Source: Hippasteria phrygiana
Lineage: Eukaryota; Echinodermata; Asteroidea; Valvatida; Goniasteridae
DNA: 64,000 nt
Direction of reading: 5' to 3'
Assembly: GCA_037893225.1 (NCBI GenBank)
Contig: JAZGUH010000628.1
Span: forward strand, 1,178,001-1,242,000
Shown here: piece after piece, positions 11,675 to 25,283 of the stretch
How the letters are laid out: the number at the start of each line of letters is the position of its first letter
Numbering within the stretch: position 1 is the stretch's first letter
Program-made: the position numbers and the translations under genes
Notes under the pieces: model-generated
Database searches by the model: none
What the model saw: the letters and a program-made list of their open reading frames with translations, nothing else
What the model was told of the DNA's origin: nothing

Positions 11675-13815
11675 GAGTATTATGATTTTTTTTCTAATTT
11701 TCATATTTTCCCAAAATTGTTCAGTTTGCAATATTTCTCTAAAAATAGGCTTTCATTACTTTCTAAAGAGGTTGCTAGCATTCCCATATGTCTCTGGAAG
11801 CAGTTTCAGGTGATTTTGGAAACTGTCATTTTTGGGCTAAAATCGACAACAATGGCAAGGGGTACCCCTTGCCATTTTTTCAGGTCGAGAAAATAAGTCG
11901 CCCTCAAAATTGCAGCAGAGATAGAGCACACAAAGGAGACTTCAGCCGTTTAATTACAGATGTCTGGAATACATATTTGGAGTATTATGATGTTTTTCCA
12001 AGTTTCATATTTTCCCAAAAGTATTTAAAATTTCCAATATTTCTCCAAAAATAGGCTTTCATTACTTTCTAAAGAGGTTGCTAGCATTCCCATATGTCTC
12101 TGGAAGCAGTTTCAGGTGATTTTAGAAACTGTCATTTTTGGGCTAAAATCGACAAAAATGGCAGGGGGTACCCCTTGCCATTTTTTCAGGTCGAGAAAAT
12201 ATGTCGCCCTCAAAATTGCAGCAGAGATAGAGCACACAAAGGAGACTTCAGCCGTGTAATTACAGATGTCTGGAATACATATTTGGAGTATTATGATTTT
12301 TTTCAAATTTGCTTATTTTTTCCAAAATTATTTCAAATGTCCAATATTTCTCCACAAATAGGCTTCCATTACTCTCTAAAGAGGTTGCTAGCATTCCCAT
12401 ATGTCTCTGGAAGCAGTTTCAGGTGATTTTAGAAACTGTCATTTTTGGGCTAAAATCGACAAAAATGGCAGGGGGTACCCCTTACCATTTTTTTCAGGTC
12501 GAGAAAATAAGTCGCCCTCAAAATTGCAGCAGAGATAGAGCACACAGAGGAGACTTCAGCCGTGTAATTACAGATGTCTCGAATAAATACTTGGAGTATT
12601 ATGATTTTTTTCTAATTTTCATATTTTCCCAAAATTATTCAGTTTCCAATATTTCTCCAAAAATAGGCTTTCATTACTCTCTAAAGAGGTTGCTAGCATT
12701 CCCATATGTCTCTGGAAGCAGTTTCAGGTGATTTTGGAAACTGTCATTTTTGGGCTAAAATCGACAAAAATGGCAAGGGGTACCCCTTACCATTTTTTTC
12801 AGGTCGAGAAAATAGGTCGCCCTCAAAATTGCAGCACAGATGGAGCACACAAAGGAGACTTCAGCCGTGTAATTACAGATGTCTGGAATACATATTTGGA
12901 GTATTATGATTTTTTTCTAATTTTCTTATTTTTCCCAAAATTATTCAAAATTTCCAATATTTCTCAAAAAATAGGCTTTCATTACTCTCTAAAGAGGTTG
13001 CTAGCATTCCCATATGTCTCTGGAAGCAGTTTCAGGTGATTTTTGGAATCTGTCATTTTTGGGCTAAAATCTACAAAAATGGCAGGGGGTACCCCTTACC
13101 ATTTTTTTCAGGTCGAGAAAATAAGTCGCCCTCAAAATTGCAGCAGAGATAGAGCACACAAAGGAGACTTCAGCCGTGTAATTACAGATGTCTGGAATAA
13201 ATTATTGGAGTATTATGATTTTTTTTCTAATTTTCATATTTTCCCAAAATTATTTAGTTTGCAATATTTCTATAAAAATAGGCTTTCATTACTCTCTAAA
13301 GAGGTTGCTAGCATTCCCATATGTCTCTGGAATCAGTTTCAGGTGATTTTGGAAACTGTCATTTTTGGGCTAAAATCGACAAAAATGGCAAGGGGTACCC
13401 CTTGCCATTTTTTCAGGTCGAGAAAATAAGTCGCCCTCAAAATTGCAGCAGAGATAGAGCACACAAAGGAGACTTCAGCCGTGTAATTACAGATGTCTGG
13501 AATACATTTGGAGTATTATGATGTTTTTCCAAGTTTCATATTTTCCCAAAAGTATTTAAAATTTCCAATATTTCTCTAAAAATAGGCTTTCATTACTCTC
13601 TAAAGAGGTTGCTAGCATTCCCATGTCTCTGGAAGCAGTTTCAGGTGATTTTGGAAACTGTCATTTTTGGGCTAAAATCGACTAAAATTGCAAGGGGTAC
13701 CCCTTACCATTTTTTTCAGGTCGAGAAAATAAGTCGCCCTCAAAATTGCAGCAGAGATAGAGCACACAAAGGAGACTTCAGCCGTGTAATTACAGATGTC
13801 TCAAATATATACTTG
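11675..13815. repeat. 7-monomer higher-order unit B1 (2141 bp)
   Basis: This copy carries the A1-type variants (CCGTGT near 13176, AATAAGTCG near 13425, AGTTTCC near 13863 just after the unit boundary) at exactly +5204 bp from A1, so it arose by duplication of the A1-A2 block. Confidence 0.87.
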
Positions 13816-15956
13816 GAGTATTATGATTTTTTTTCTAATTTTCATATTTTCCCAAAATTGTTCAGTTTCCAATATTTCTCTAAAAATAGGCTTTCATTAC
13901 TTTCTAAAGAGGTTGCTAGCATTCCCATATGTCTCTGGAAGCAGTTTCAGGTGATTTTGGAAACTGTCATTTTTGGGCTAAAATCGACAACAATGGCAAG
14001 GGGTACCCCTTGCCATTTTTTCAGGTCGAGAAAATAAGTCGCCCTCAAAATTGCAGCAGAGATAGAGCACACAAAGGAGACTTCAGCCGTTTAATTACAG
14101 ATGTCTGGAATACATATTTGGAGTATTATGATGTTTTTCCAAGTTTCATATTTTCCCAAAAGTATTTAAAATTTCCAATATTTCTCCAAAAATAGGCTTT
14201 CATTACTTTCTAAAGAGGTTGCTAGCATTCCCATATGTCTCTGGAAGCAGTTTCAGGTGATTTTAGAAACTGTCATTTTTGGGCTAAAATCGACAAAAAT
14301 GGCAGGGGGTACCCCTTGCCATTTTTTCAGGTCGAGAAAATATGTCGCCCTCAAAATTGCAGCAGAGATAGAGCACACAAAGGAGACTTCAGCCGTGTAA
14401 TTACAGATGTCTGGAATACATATTTGGAGTATTATGATTTTTTTCAAATTTGCTTATTTTTTCCAAAATTATTTCAAATGTCCAATATTTCTCCAAAAAT
14501 AGGCTTCCATTACTCTCTAAAGAGGTTGCTAGCATTCCCATATGTCTCTGGAAGCAGTTTCAGGTGATTTTAGAAACTGTCATTTTTGGGCTAAAATCGA
14601 CAAAAATGGCAGGGGGTACCCCTTACCATTTTTTTCAGGTCGAGAAAATAAGTCGCCCTCAAAATTGCAGCAGAGATAGAGCACACAGAGGAGACTTCAG
14701 CCGTGTAATTACAGATGTCTCGAATAAATACTTGGAGTATTATGATTTTTTTCTAATTTTCATATTTTCCCAAAATTATTCAGTTTCCAATATTTCTCCA
14801 AAAATAGGCTTTCATTACTCTCTAAAGAGGTTGCTAGCATTCCCATATGTCTCTGGAAGCAGTTTCAGGTGATTTTGGAAACTGTCATTTTTGGGCTAAA
14901 ATCGACAAAAATGGCAAGGGGTACCCCTTACCATTTTTTTCAGGTCGAGAAAATAGGTCGCCCTCAAAATTGCAGCACAGATGGAGCACACAAAGGAGAC
15001 TTCAGCCGTGTAATTACAGATGTCTGGAATACATATTTGGAGTATTATGATTTTTTTCTAATTTTCTTATTTTTCCCAAAATTATTCAAAATTTCCAATA
15101 TTTCTCAAAAAATAGGCTTTCATTACTCTCTAAAGAGGTTGCTAGCATTCCCATATGTCTCTGGAAGCAGTTTCAGGTGATTTTTGGAATCTGTCATTTT
15201 TGGGCTAAAATCTACAAAAATGGCAGGGGGTACCCCTTACCATTTTTTTCAGGTCGAGAAAATAAGTCGCCCTCAAAATTGCAGCAGAGATAGAGCACAC
15301 AAAGGAGACTTCAGCCGCGTAATTACAGATGTCTGGAATAAATTATTGGAGTATTATGATTTTTTTTCTAATTTTCATATTTTCCCAAAATTATTTAGTT
15401 TGCAATATTTCTATAAAAATAGGCTTTCATTACTCTCTAAAGAGGTTGCTAGCATTCCCATATGTCTCTGGAATCAGTTTCAGGTGATTTTGGAAACTGT
15501 CATTTTTGGGCTAAAATCGACAAAAATGGCAAGGGGTACCCCTTGCCATTTTTTCAGGTCGAGAAAATATGTCGCCCTCAAAATTGCAGCAGAGATAGAG
15601 CACACAAAGGAGACTTCAGCCGTGTAATTACAGATGTCTGGAATACATTTGGAGTATTATGATGTTTTTCCAAGTTTCATATTTTCCCAAAAGTATTTAA
15701 AATTTCCAATATTTCTCTAAAAATAGGCTTTCATTACTCTCTAAAGAGGTTGCTAGCATTCCCATGTCTCTGGAAGCAGTTTCAGGTGATTTTGGAAACT
15801 GTCATTTTTGGGCTAAAATCGACTAAAATTGCAAGGGGTACCCCTTACCATTTTTTTCAGGTCGAGAAAATAAGTCGCCCTCAAAATTGCAGCAGAGATA
15901 GAGCACACAAAGGAGACTTCAGCCGTGTAATTACAGATGTCTCAAATATATACTTG
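13816..15956. repeat. 7-monomer higher-order unit B2 (2141 bp)
   Basis: This copy carries the A2-type variants (CCGCGT near 15317, AATATGTCG near 15567) at +5204 bp from A2. Confidence 0.87.
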
Positions 15957-18110
15957 GAGTATTATGATTTTTTTTCTAATTTTCATATTTTCCCAAAATT
16001 GTTCAGTTTGCAATATTTCTCTAAAAATAGGCTTTCATTACTTTCTAAAGAGGTTGCTAGCATTCCCATATGTCTCTGGAAGCAGTTTCAGGTGATTTTG
16101 GAAACTGTCATTTTTGGGCTAAAATCGACAACAATGGCAAGGGGTACCCCTTGCCATTTTTTCAGGTCGAGAAAATAAGTCGCCCTCAAAATTGCAGCAG
16201 AGATAGAGCACACAAAGGAGACTTCAGCCGTTTAATTACAGATGTCTGGAATACATATTTGGAGTATTATGATGTTTTTCCAAGTTTCATATTTTCCCAA
16301 AAGTATTTAAAATTTCCAATATTTCTCCAAAAATAGGCTTTCATTACTTTCTAAAGAGGTTGCTAGCATTCCCATATGTCTCTGGAAGCAGTTTCAGGTG
16401 ATTTTAGAAACTGTCATTTTTGGGCTAAAATCGACAAAAATGGCAGGGGGTACCCCTTGCCATTTTTTCAGGTCGAGAAAATATGTCGCCCTCAAAATTG
16501 CAGCAGAGATAGAGCACACAAAGGAGACTTCAGCCGTGTAATTACAGATGTCTGGAATACATATTTGGAGTATTATGATTTTTTTCAAATTTGCTTATTT
16601 TTTCCAAAATTATTTCAAATGTCCAATATTTCTCCAAAAATAGGCTTCCATTACTCTCTAAAGAGGTTGCTAGCATTCCCATATGTCTCTGGAAGCAGTT
16701 TCAGGTGATTTTAGAAACTGTCATTTTTGGGCTAAAATCGACAAAAATGGCAGGGGGTACCCCTTACCATTTTTTTCAGGTCGAGAAAATAAGTCGCCCT
16801 CAAAATTGCAGCAGAGATAGAGCACACAGAGGAGACTTCAGCCGTGTAATTACAGATGTCTCGAATAAATACTTGGAGTATTATGATTTTTTTCTAATTT
16901 TCATATTTTCCCAAAATTATTCAGTTTCCAATATTTCTCCAAAAATAGGCTTTCATTACTCTCTAAAGAGGTTGCTAGCATTCCCATATGTCTCTGGAAG
17001 CAGTTTCAGGTGATTTTGGAAACTGTCATTTTTGGGCTAAAATCGACAAAAATGGCAAGGGGTACCCCTTACCATTTTTTTCAGGTCGAGAAAATAGGTC
17101 GCCCTCAAAATTGCAGCACAGATGGAGCACACAAAGGAGACTTCAGCCGTGTAATTACAGATGTCTGGAATACATATTTGGAGTATTATGATTTTTTTCT
17201 AATTTTCTTATTTTTCCCAAAATTATTCAAAATTTCCAATATTTCTCAAAAAATAGGCTTTCATTACTCTCTAAAGAGGTTGCTAGCATTCCCATATGTC
17301 TCTGGAAGCAGTTTCAGGTGATTTTTGGAATCTGTCATTTTTGGGCTAAAATCTACAAAAATGGCAGGGGGTATCAATTACCATTTTTTTCAGGTCGAGA
17401 AAATAAGTCGCCCTCAAAATTGCAGCAGAGATAGAGCACACAAAGGAGACTTCAGCCGCGTAATTACAGATGTCTGGAATAAATTATTGGAGTATTATGA
17501 TTTTTTTTCTAATTTTCATATTTTCCCAAAATTATTTAGTTTGCAATATTTCTATAAAAATAGGCTTTCATTACTCTCTAAAGAGGTTGCTAGCATTCCC
17601 ATATGTCTCTGGAATCAGTTTCAGGTGATTTTGGAAACTGTCATTTTTGGGCTAAAATCGACAAAAATGGCAAGGGGTACCCCTTGCCATTTTTTCAGGT
17701 CGAGAAAATAAGTCGCCCTCAAAATTGCAGCAGAGATAGAGCACACAAAGGAGACTTCAGCCGTGTAATTACAGATGTCTGGAATACATTTGGAGTATTA
17801 TGATGTTTTTCCAAGTTTCATATTTTCCCAAAAGTATTTAAAATTTCCAATATTTCTCTAAAAATAGGCTTTCATTACTCTCTAAAGAGGTTGCTAGCAT
17901 TCCCATGTCTCTGGAAGCAGTTTCAGGTGATTTTGGAAACTGTCATTTTTGGGCTAAAATCGACTAAAATTGCAAGGGGTACCCCTTACCATTTTTTTCA
18001 GGTCGAGAAAATAAGTCGCCCTCAAAATTGCAGCAGAGATAGAGCACACAAAGGAGACTTCAGCCGTGTAATTACAGATGTCTCAAATATATACTTGGAG
18101 TATTATGATT
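15957..18110. repeat. 7-monomer higher-order unit B3 (2141 bp, mosaic)
   Basis: This third consecutive copy has CCGCGTAATT near 17458 like A2/B2 but AATAAGTCG near 17708 like A1/B1, so it is a mosaic. It also has a private change GTATCAATTACC at about 17371 that destroys the KpnI palindrome. The unit periodicity stops near 18110, where the sequence switches to CTAATTTTCTTATT. Confidence 0.85.
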
Positions 18111-20429
18111 TTTTTCTAATTTTCTTATTTTTCCCAAAATTATTCAAAATTTCCAATATTTCTCCAAAAATAGGCTTTCATTACTTTCTAAAGAGGTTGC
18201 TAGCATTCCCATATGTCTCTGGAAGCAGTTTCAGGTGATTTTAGAAACTGTCATTTTTGGGCTAAAATCGACAAAAATGGCAGGGGGTACCCCTTGCCAT
18301 TTTTTAAGGTCGAGAAAATATGTCGCCCTCAAAATTGCAGCAGAGATAGAGCACACAAAGGAGACTTCAGCCGTGTAATTACAGATGTCTGGAATACATA
18401 TTTGGAGTATTATAATGTTTTTCCAAGTTTCATATTTTCCAAAAGTATTTAAAATTTCCAATATTTCTCTAAAAATAGGCTTTCATTACTCTCTAAAGAG
18501 GTTGCTAGCATTCCCATGTCTCTGGAAGCAGTTTCAGGTGATTTTGGAAACTGTCATTTTTGGGCTAAAATCGACAAAAATTGCAATGGGTACCCCTTGC
18601 CATTTTTTCAGGTCGAGAAAATAAGTCGCCCTCAAAATTGCAGCAGAGATAGAGCACACAAAGGAGACTTCAGCCGTGTAATTACAGATGTCTGGAATAC
18701 ATATTTGGAGTATTATGATTTTTTTCTAAGTTTCATATTTTCCCAAAAATTATTCAAAATTTCCAATATTTCTCCAAAAATAGGCTTTCATTACTCTCTA
18801 AAGAGGTTGCTAGCATTCCCATATGTCTCTGGAAGCAGTTTCAGGTGATTTTAGAAACTGTCATTTTTGGGCTAAAATCGACAAAAATGGCAGGGGGTAC
18901 CCCTTACCATTTTTTTCAGGTCGAGAAATAAGTCGCCCTCAAAATTGCAGCAGAGATAGAGCACACAAAGGAGACTTCAGCCGTGTAATTACAGATGTCT
19001 CGAATAAATACTTGGAGTATTATGATTTTTTTTCTAATTTTCATATTTTCCCAAAATTGTTCAGTTTGCAATATTTCTCTAAAAATAGGCTTTCATTACT
19101 CTCTAAAGAGGTTGCTAGCATTCCCATATGTCTCTGGAAGCAGTTTCAGGTGATTTTGGAAACTGTCATTTTTGGGCTAAAATCGACAACAATGGCAAGG
19201 GGTACCCCTTGCCATTTTTTCAGGTCGAGAAAATAAGTCGCCCTCAAAATTGCAGCAGAGATAGAGCACACAAAGGAGACTTCAGCCGTGTAATTACAGA
19301 TGTCTGGAATACATATTTGGAGTATTATGATGTTTTTCCAAGTTTCATATTTTCCCAAAAGTATTTAAAATTTCCAATATTTCTCCAAAAATAGGCTTTC
19401 ATTACTTTCTAAAGAGGTTGCTAGCATTCCCATATGTCTCTGGAAGCAGTTTCAGGTGATTTTAGAAACTGTCATTTTTGGGCTAAAATCGACAAAAATG
19501 GCAGGGGGTACCCCTTGCCATTTTTTCAGGTCGAGAAAATATGTCGCCCTCAAAATTGCAGCAGAGATAGAGCACACAAAGGAGACTTCAGCCGTGTAAT
19601 TACAGATGTCTGGAATACATATTTGGAGTATTATGATTTTTTTCAAATTTGCTTATTTTTTCCAAAATTATTTAAAATTTCCAATATTTCTCCAAAAATA
19701 GGCTTCCATTACTCTCTAAAGAGGTTGCTAGCATTCCCATATGTCTCTGGAAGCAGTTTCAGGTGATTTTAGAAACTGTCATTTTTGGGCTAAAATCGAC
19801 AAAAATGGCAGGGGGTACCCCTTACCATTTTTTTCAGGTCGAGAAAATCAGTCGCCCTCAAATTTGCAGCAGAGATAAAGCACACAAAGGAGACTTCAGC
19901 CGTGTAAATACAGATGTCTCGAATAAATACTTGGAGTATTATGATTTTTTTCAAATTTTCATGTTTTCCCAAAAATTATTCAAAATTTCCAATATTTCTC
20001 TAAAAATAGGCTTTCATTACTCCCTAAAGAGGTTGCTAGCATTCCCATGTCTCTGGAAGCAGTTTCAGGTGATTTTGGAAACTGTCATTTTTGGGCTAAA
20101 ATCGACTAAAATTGCAAGGGGTACCCCTTACCATTTTTTTCAGGTCGAGAAAATAAGTCGCCCTCAAAATTGCAGCAGAGATAGAGCACACAAAGGAGAC
20201 TTCAGCCGTGTAATTACAGATTTCTGGAATACATTTGGAGTATTATGATGTTTTTCCAAGTTTCATATTTTCCCAAAAGTATTTAAAATTTCCAATATTT
20301 CTCTAAAAATAGGCTTCATTACTCTCTAAAGAGGTTGCTAGCATTCCCATGTCTCTGGAAGCAGTTTCAGGTGATTTTAGAAACTGTCATTTTTGGGCTA
20401 AAATCGACAAAAATGGCAGGGGGTACCCC

Positions 20430-22866
20430 TTACCATTTTTTTCAGGTCGAGAAAATAAGTCGCCCTCAAAATTGCAGCAGAGATAGAGCACACAGAGGAG
20501 ACTTCAGCCGTGTAATTACAGATGTCTCGAATAAATACTTGGAGTATTATGATTTTTTTCTAATTTTCATATTTTCCCAAAATTATTCAGTTTCCAATAT
20601 TTCTCTAAAAATAGGCTTTCATTACTCTCTAAAGAGGTTGCTAGCATTCCCATGTCTCTGGAAGCAGTTTCAGGTGATTTTGGAAACTGTCATTTTTGGG
20701 CTAAAATCGACTAAAATTGCAAGGGGTACCCCTTACCATTTTTTTCAGGTCGAGAAAATAAGTCGCCCTCAAAATTGCAGCAGAGATAGAGCACACAAAG
20801 GAGACTTCAGCCGTGTAATTACAGATGTCTGGAATACATATTTAGAGTATTATGATTTTTTTCAAATTTGCTTATTTTTTCCAAAATTATTTCAAATGTC
20901 CAATATTTCTCCAAAAATAGGCTTCCATTACTCTCTAAAGAGGTTGCTAGCATTCCCATATGTCTCTGGAAGCAGTTTCAGGTGATTTTAGAAACTGTCA
21001 TTTTTGGGCTAAAATCGACAAAAATGGCAGGGGGTACCCCTTGCCATTTTTTCAGGTCGAGAAAATATGTCGCCCTCAAAATTGCAGCAGAGATAGAGCA
21101 CACAAAGGAGACTTCAGCCGTGTAATTACAGATGTCTGGAATACATATTTGGAGTATTATGATTTTTTTCAAATTTGCTTATTTTTTCCAAAATTATTTC
21201 AAATGTCCAATATTTCTCCAAAAATAGGCTTTCGTTACTCTCTAAAGAGGTTGCTAGCATTCCCATGTCTCTGGAAGCAGTTTCAGGTGATTTTGGAAAC
21301 TGTCATTTTTGGGCTAAAATCGACAAAAATTGCAAGGGGTACCCCTTACCATTTTTTTCAGGTCGAGAAAATAAGTCGCCCTCAAAATTGCAGCAGAGAT
21401 AGAGCACACAAAGGAGACTTCAGCCGTGTAATTACAGATTTCTGGAATACATTTGGAGTATTATGATGTTTTTCCAAGTTTCATATTTTCCCAAAAGTAT
21501 TTAAAATTTCCAATATTTCTCTAAAAATAGGCTTTCATTACTCTCTAAAGAGGTTGCTAGCATTCCCATGTCTCTGGAAGCAGTTTCAGGTGATTTTAGA
21601 AACTGTCATTTTTGGGCTAAAATCGACAAAAATGGCAGGGGGTACCCCTTACCATTTTTTTCAGGTCGAGAAAATAAGTCGCCCTCAAAATTGCAGCAGA
21701 GATAGAGCACACAAAGGAGACTTCAGCCGTGTAATTACAGATGTCTCGAATAAATACATGGAGTATTATGATTTTTTTCAAATTTGCTTATTTTTTCCAA
21801 AATTATTTAAAATTTCCAATATTTCTCCAAAAATAGGCTTCCATTACTCTCTAAAGAGGTTGCTAGCATTCCCATATGTCTCTGGAAGCAGTTTCAGGTG
21901 ATTTTAGAAACTGTCATTTTTGGGCTAAAATCGACAAAAATGGCAGGGGGTACCCTTACCATTTTTTTCAGGTCGAGAAAATAAGTCGCCCTCAAAATTG
22001 CAGCAGAGATAGAGCACACAGAGGAGACTTCAGCCGTGTAATTACAGATGTCTCGAATAAATACTTGGAGTATTATGATTTTTTTCTAATTTTCATATTT
22101 TCCCAAAATTATTCAGTTTCCAATATTTCTCTAAAAATAGGCTTTCATTACTCTCTAAAGAGGTTGCTAGCATTCCCATGTCTCTGGAAGCAGTTTCAGG
22201 TGATTTTGGAAACTGTCATTTTTGGGCTAAAATCGACTAAAATTGCAAGGGGTACCCCTTGCCATTTTTTTCAGGTCGAGAAAATAAGTCGCCCTCAAAA
22301 TTGCAGCAGAGATAGAGCACACAAAGGAGACTTCAGCCGTGTAATTACAGATGTCTGGAATACATATTTGGAGTATTATGATTTTTTTCAAATTTGCTTA
22401 TTTTTTCCAAAATTATTTCAAATGTCCAATATTTCTCCAAAAATAGGCTTCCATTACTCTCTAAAGAGGTTGCTAGCATTCCCATATGTCTCTGGAAGCA
22501 GTTTCAGGTGATTTTAGAAACTGTCATTTTTGGGCTAAAATCGACAAAAATGGCAGGGGGTACCCCTTGCCATTTTTTCAGGTCGAGAAAATATGTCGCC
22601 CTCAAAATTGCAGCAGAGATAGAGCACACAAAGGAGACTTCAGCCGTGTAATTACAGATGTCTGGAATACATATTTGGAGTATTATGATTTTTTTCAAAT
22701 TTGCTTATTTTTTCCAAAATTATTTCAAATGTCCAATATTTCTCCAAAAATAGGCTTTCGTTACTCTCTAAAGAGGTTGCTAGCATTCCCATGTCTCTGG
22801 AAGCAGTTTCAGGTGATTTTGGAAACTGTCATTTTTGGGCTAAAATCGACAAAAATTGCAAGGGGT
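20430..22866. repeat. 5-monomer displacement duplication (1526 bp)
   Basis: The segment of about 0.9 kb starting near 20430 recurs 1526 bp downstream (about 21955-22866). Shared variants include CACAGAGGAGAC, CTAAAATTGCAAGG, AAATGTCCAATATT and the rare CTTTCGTTACTC at 21231 and 22757. The copies differ by small changes, such as one missing C in GGGGGTACCCTTACC near 21951. Confidence 0.82.
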
Positions 22867-25273
22867 ACCCCTTGCCATTTTTTCAGGTCGAGAAAATAAG
22901 TCGCCCTCAAAATTGCAGCAGAATTAGAGCACACAAAGGAGACTTCAGCCGTGTAATTACAGATGTCTGGAATACATATTTGGAGTATTATGATTTTTTT
23001 CAAATTTGCTTATTTTTTCCAAAATTATTCAAAATTTCCAATATTTCTCCAAAAATAGGCTTTCATTACTTTCTAAAGAGGTTGCTAGCATTCCCATATG
23101 TCTCTGGAAGCAGTTTCAGGTGATTTTAGAAACTGTCATTTTTGGGCTAAAATCGACAAAAATGGCAGGGGGTACCCCTTGCCATTTTTTCAGGTCGAGA
23201 AAATATGTCGCCCTCAAAATTGCAGCAAAGATAGAGCACACAAAGGAGACTTCAGCCGTGTAATTACAGATGTCTGGAATACATATTTGGAGTATTATAA
23301 TGTTTTTCCAAGTTTCATATTTTCCAAAAGTATTTAAAATTTCCAATATTTCTCTAAAAATAGGCTTTCATTACTCTCTAAAGAGGTTGCTAGCATTCCC
23401 ATGTCTCTGGAAGCAGTTTCAGGTGATTTTGGAAACTGTCATTTTTGGGCTAAAATCGACAAAAATTGCAATGGGTACCCCTTGCCATTTTTTCAGGTCG
23501 AGAAAATAAGTCGCCCTCAAAATTGCAGCAGAGATAGAGCACACAAAGGAGACTTCAGCCGTGTAATTACAGATGTCTGGAATACATATTTGGAGTATTA
23601 TGATTTTTTTCTAAGTTTCATATTTTCCCAAAAATTATTCAAAATTTCCAATATTTCTCCAAAAATAGGCTTTCATTACTCTCTAAAGAGGTTGCTAGCA
23701 TTCCCATATGTCTCTGGAAGCAGTTTCAGGTGATTTTAGAAACTGTCATTTTTGGGCTAAAATCGACAAAAATGGCAGGGGTACCCCTTACCATTTTTTT
23801 CAGGTCGAGAAATAAGTCGCCCTCAAAATTGCAGCAGAGATAGAGCACACAAAGGAGACTTCAGCCGTGTAATTACAGATGTCTCGAATAAATACTTGGA
23901 GTATTATGATTTTTTTTCTAATTTTCATATTTTCCCAAAATTGTTCAGTTTGCAATATTTCTCTAAAAATAGGCTTTCATTACTCTCTAAAGAGGTTGCT
24001 AGCATTCCCATATGTCTCTGGAAGCAGTTTCAGGTGATTTTGGAAACTGTCATTTTTGGGCTAAAATCGACAACAATGGCAAGGGGTACCCCTTGCCATT
24101 TTTTCAGGTCGAGAAAATAAGTCGCCCTCAAAATTGCAGCAGAGATAGAGCACACAAAGGAGACTTCAGCCGTGTAATTACAGATGTCTGGAATACATAT
24201 TTGGAGTATTATGATGTTTTTCCAAGTTTCATATTTTCCCAAAAGTATTTAAAATTTCCAATATTTCTCCAAAAATAGGCTTTCATTACTTTCTAAAGAG
24301 GTTGCTAGCATTCCCATATGTCTCTGGAAGCAGTTTCAGGTGATTTTAGAAACTGTCATTTTTGGGCTAAAATCGACAAAAATGGCAGGGGGTACCCCTT
24401 GCCATTTTTTCAGGTCGAGAAAATATGTCGCCCTCAAAATTGCAGCAGAGATAGAGCACACAAAGGAGACTTCAGCCGTGTAATTACAGATGTCTCAAAT
24501 ATATACTTAGAGTATTATGATTTTTTTCTAATTTTCTTATTTTTCCCAAAATTATTCAAAATTTCCAATATTTCTCCAAAAATAGGCTTTCATTACTCTC
24601 TAAAGAGGTTGCTAGCATTCCCATATGTCTCTGGAAGCAGTTTCAGGTGATTTTTGGAATCTGTCATTTTTGGGCTAAAATCTACAAAAATGGCAGGGGG
24701 TACCCCTTACCATTTTTTTCAGGTCGAGAAAATAAGTCGCCCTCAAAATTGCAGCAGAGATAGAGCACACAAAGGAGACTTCAGCCGTGTAATTACAGAT
24801 GTCTGGAATAAATGATTGGAGTATTATGATTTTTTTTCTAATTTTCATATTTTCCCAAAATTATTTAGTTTGCAATATTTCTATAAAAATAGGCTTTCAT
24901 TACTCTCTAAAGAGGTTGCTAGCATTCCCATATGTCTCTGGAATCAGTTTCAGGTGATTTTGGAAACTGTCATTTTTGGGCTAAAATCGACAACAATGGC
25001 AAGGGGTACCCCTTGCCATTTTTTCAGGTCGAGAAAATATGTCGCCCTCAAAATTGCAGCAGAGATAGAGCACACAAAGGAGACTTCAGCCGTGTAATTA
25101 CAGATGTCTCGAATAAATACATGGAGTATTATGATTTTTTTTCTAATTTTCATATTTTCCCAAAATTATTTAGTTTGCAATATTTCTCTAAAAATAGGCT
25201 TTCATTACTCTCTAAAGAGGTTGCTAGCATTCCCATATGTCTCTGGAAGCAGTTTCAGGTGATTTTGGAAACT

Positions 25274-25283
25274 GTCATTTTTC
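25274..25283. other. Satellite monomer lacking the KpnI palindrome (deletion b)
   Basis: The sequence runs AACTGTCATTTTT directly into CAGGTCGAG. About 46 bp between two CATTTTT direct repeats have been lost, including the whole palindrome and the GGGCTAAAATCGAC segment. The breakpoints differ from those at 249 and 36271, so this is an independent event. Confidence 0.9.

Larger units (their letters stand above)
10961..16230. repeat. 17-monomer higher-order repeat, copy 2
   Basis: This is the partner of 5757-11026 at +5204 bp. The two copies directly abut, sharing about 65 bp at the junction, as expected for unequal crossover within a homologous array. Confidence 0.88.
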
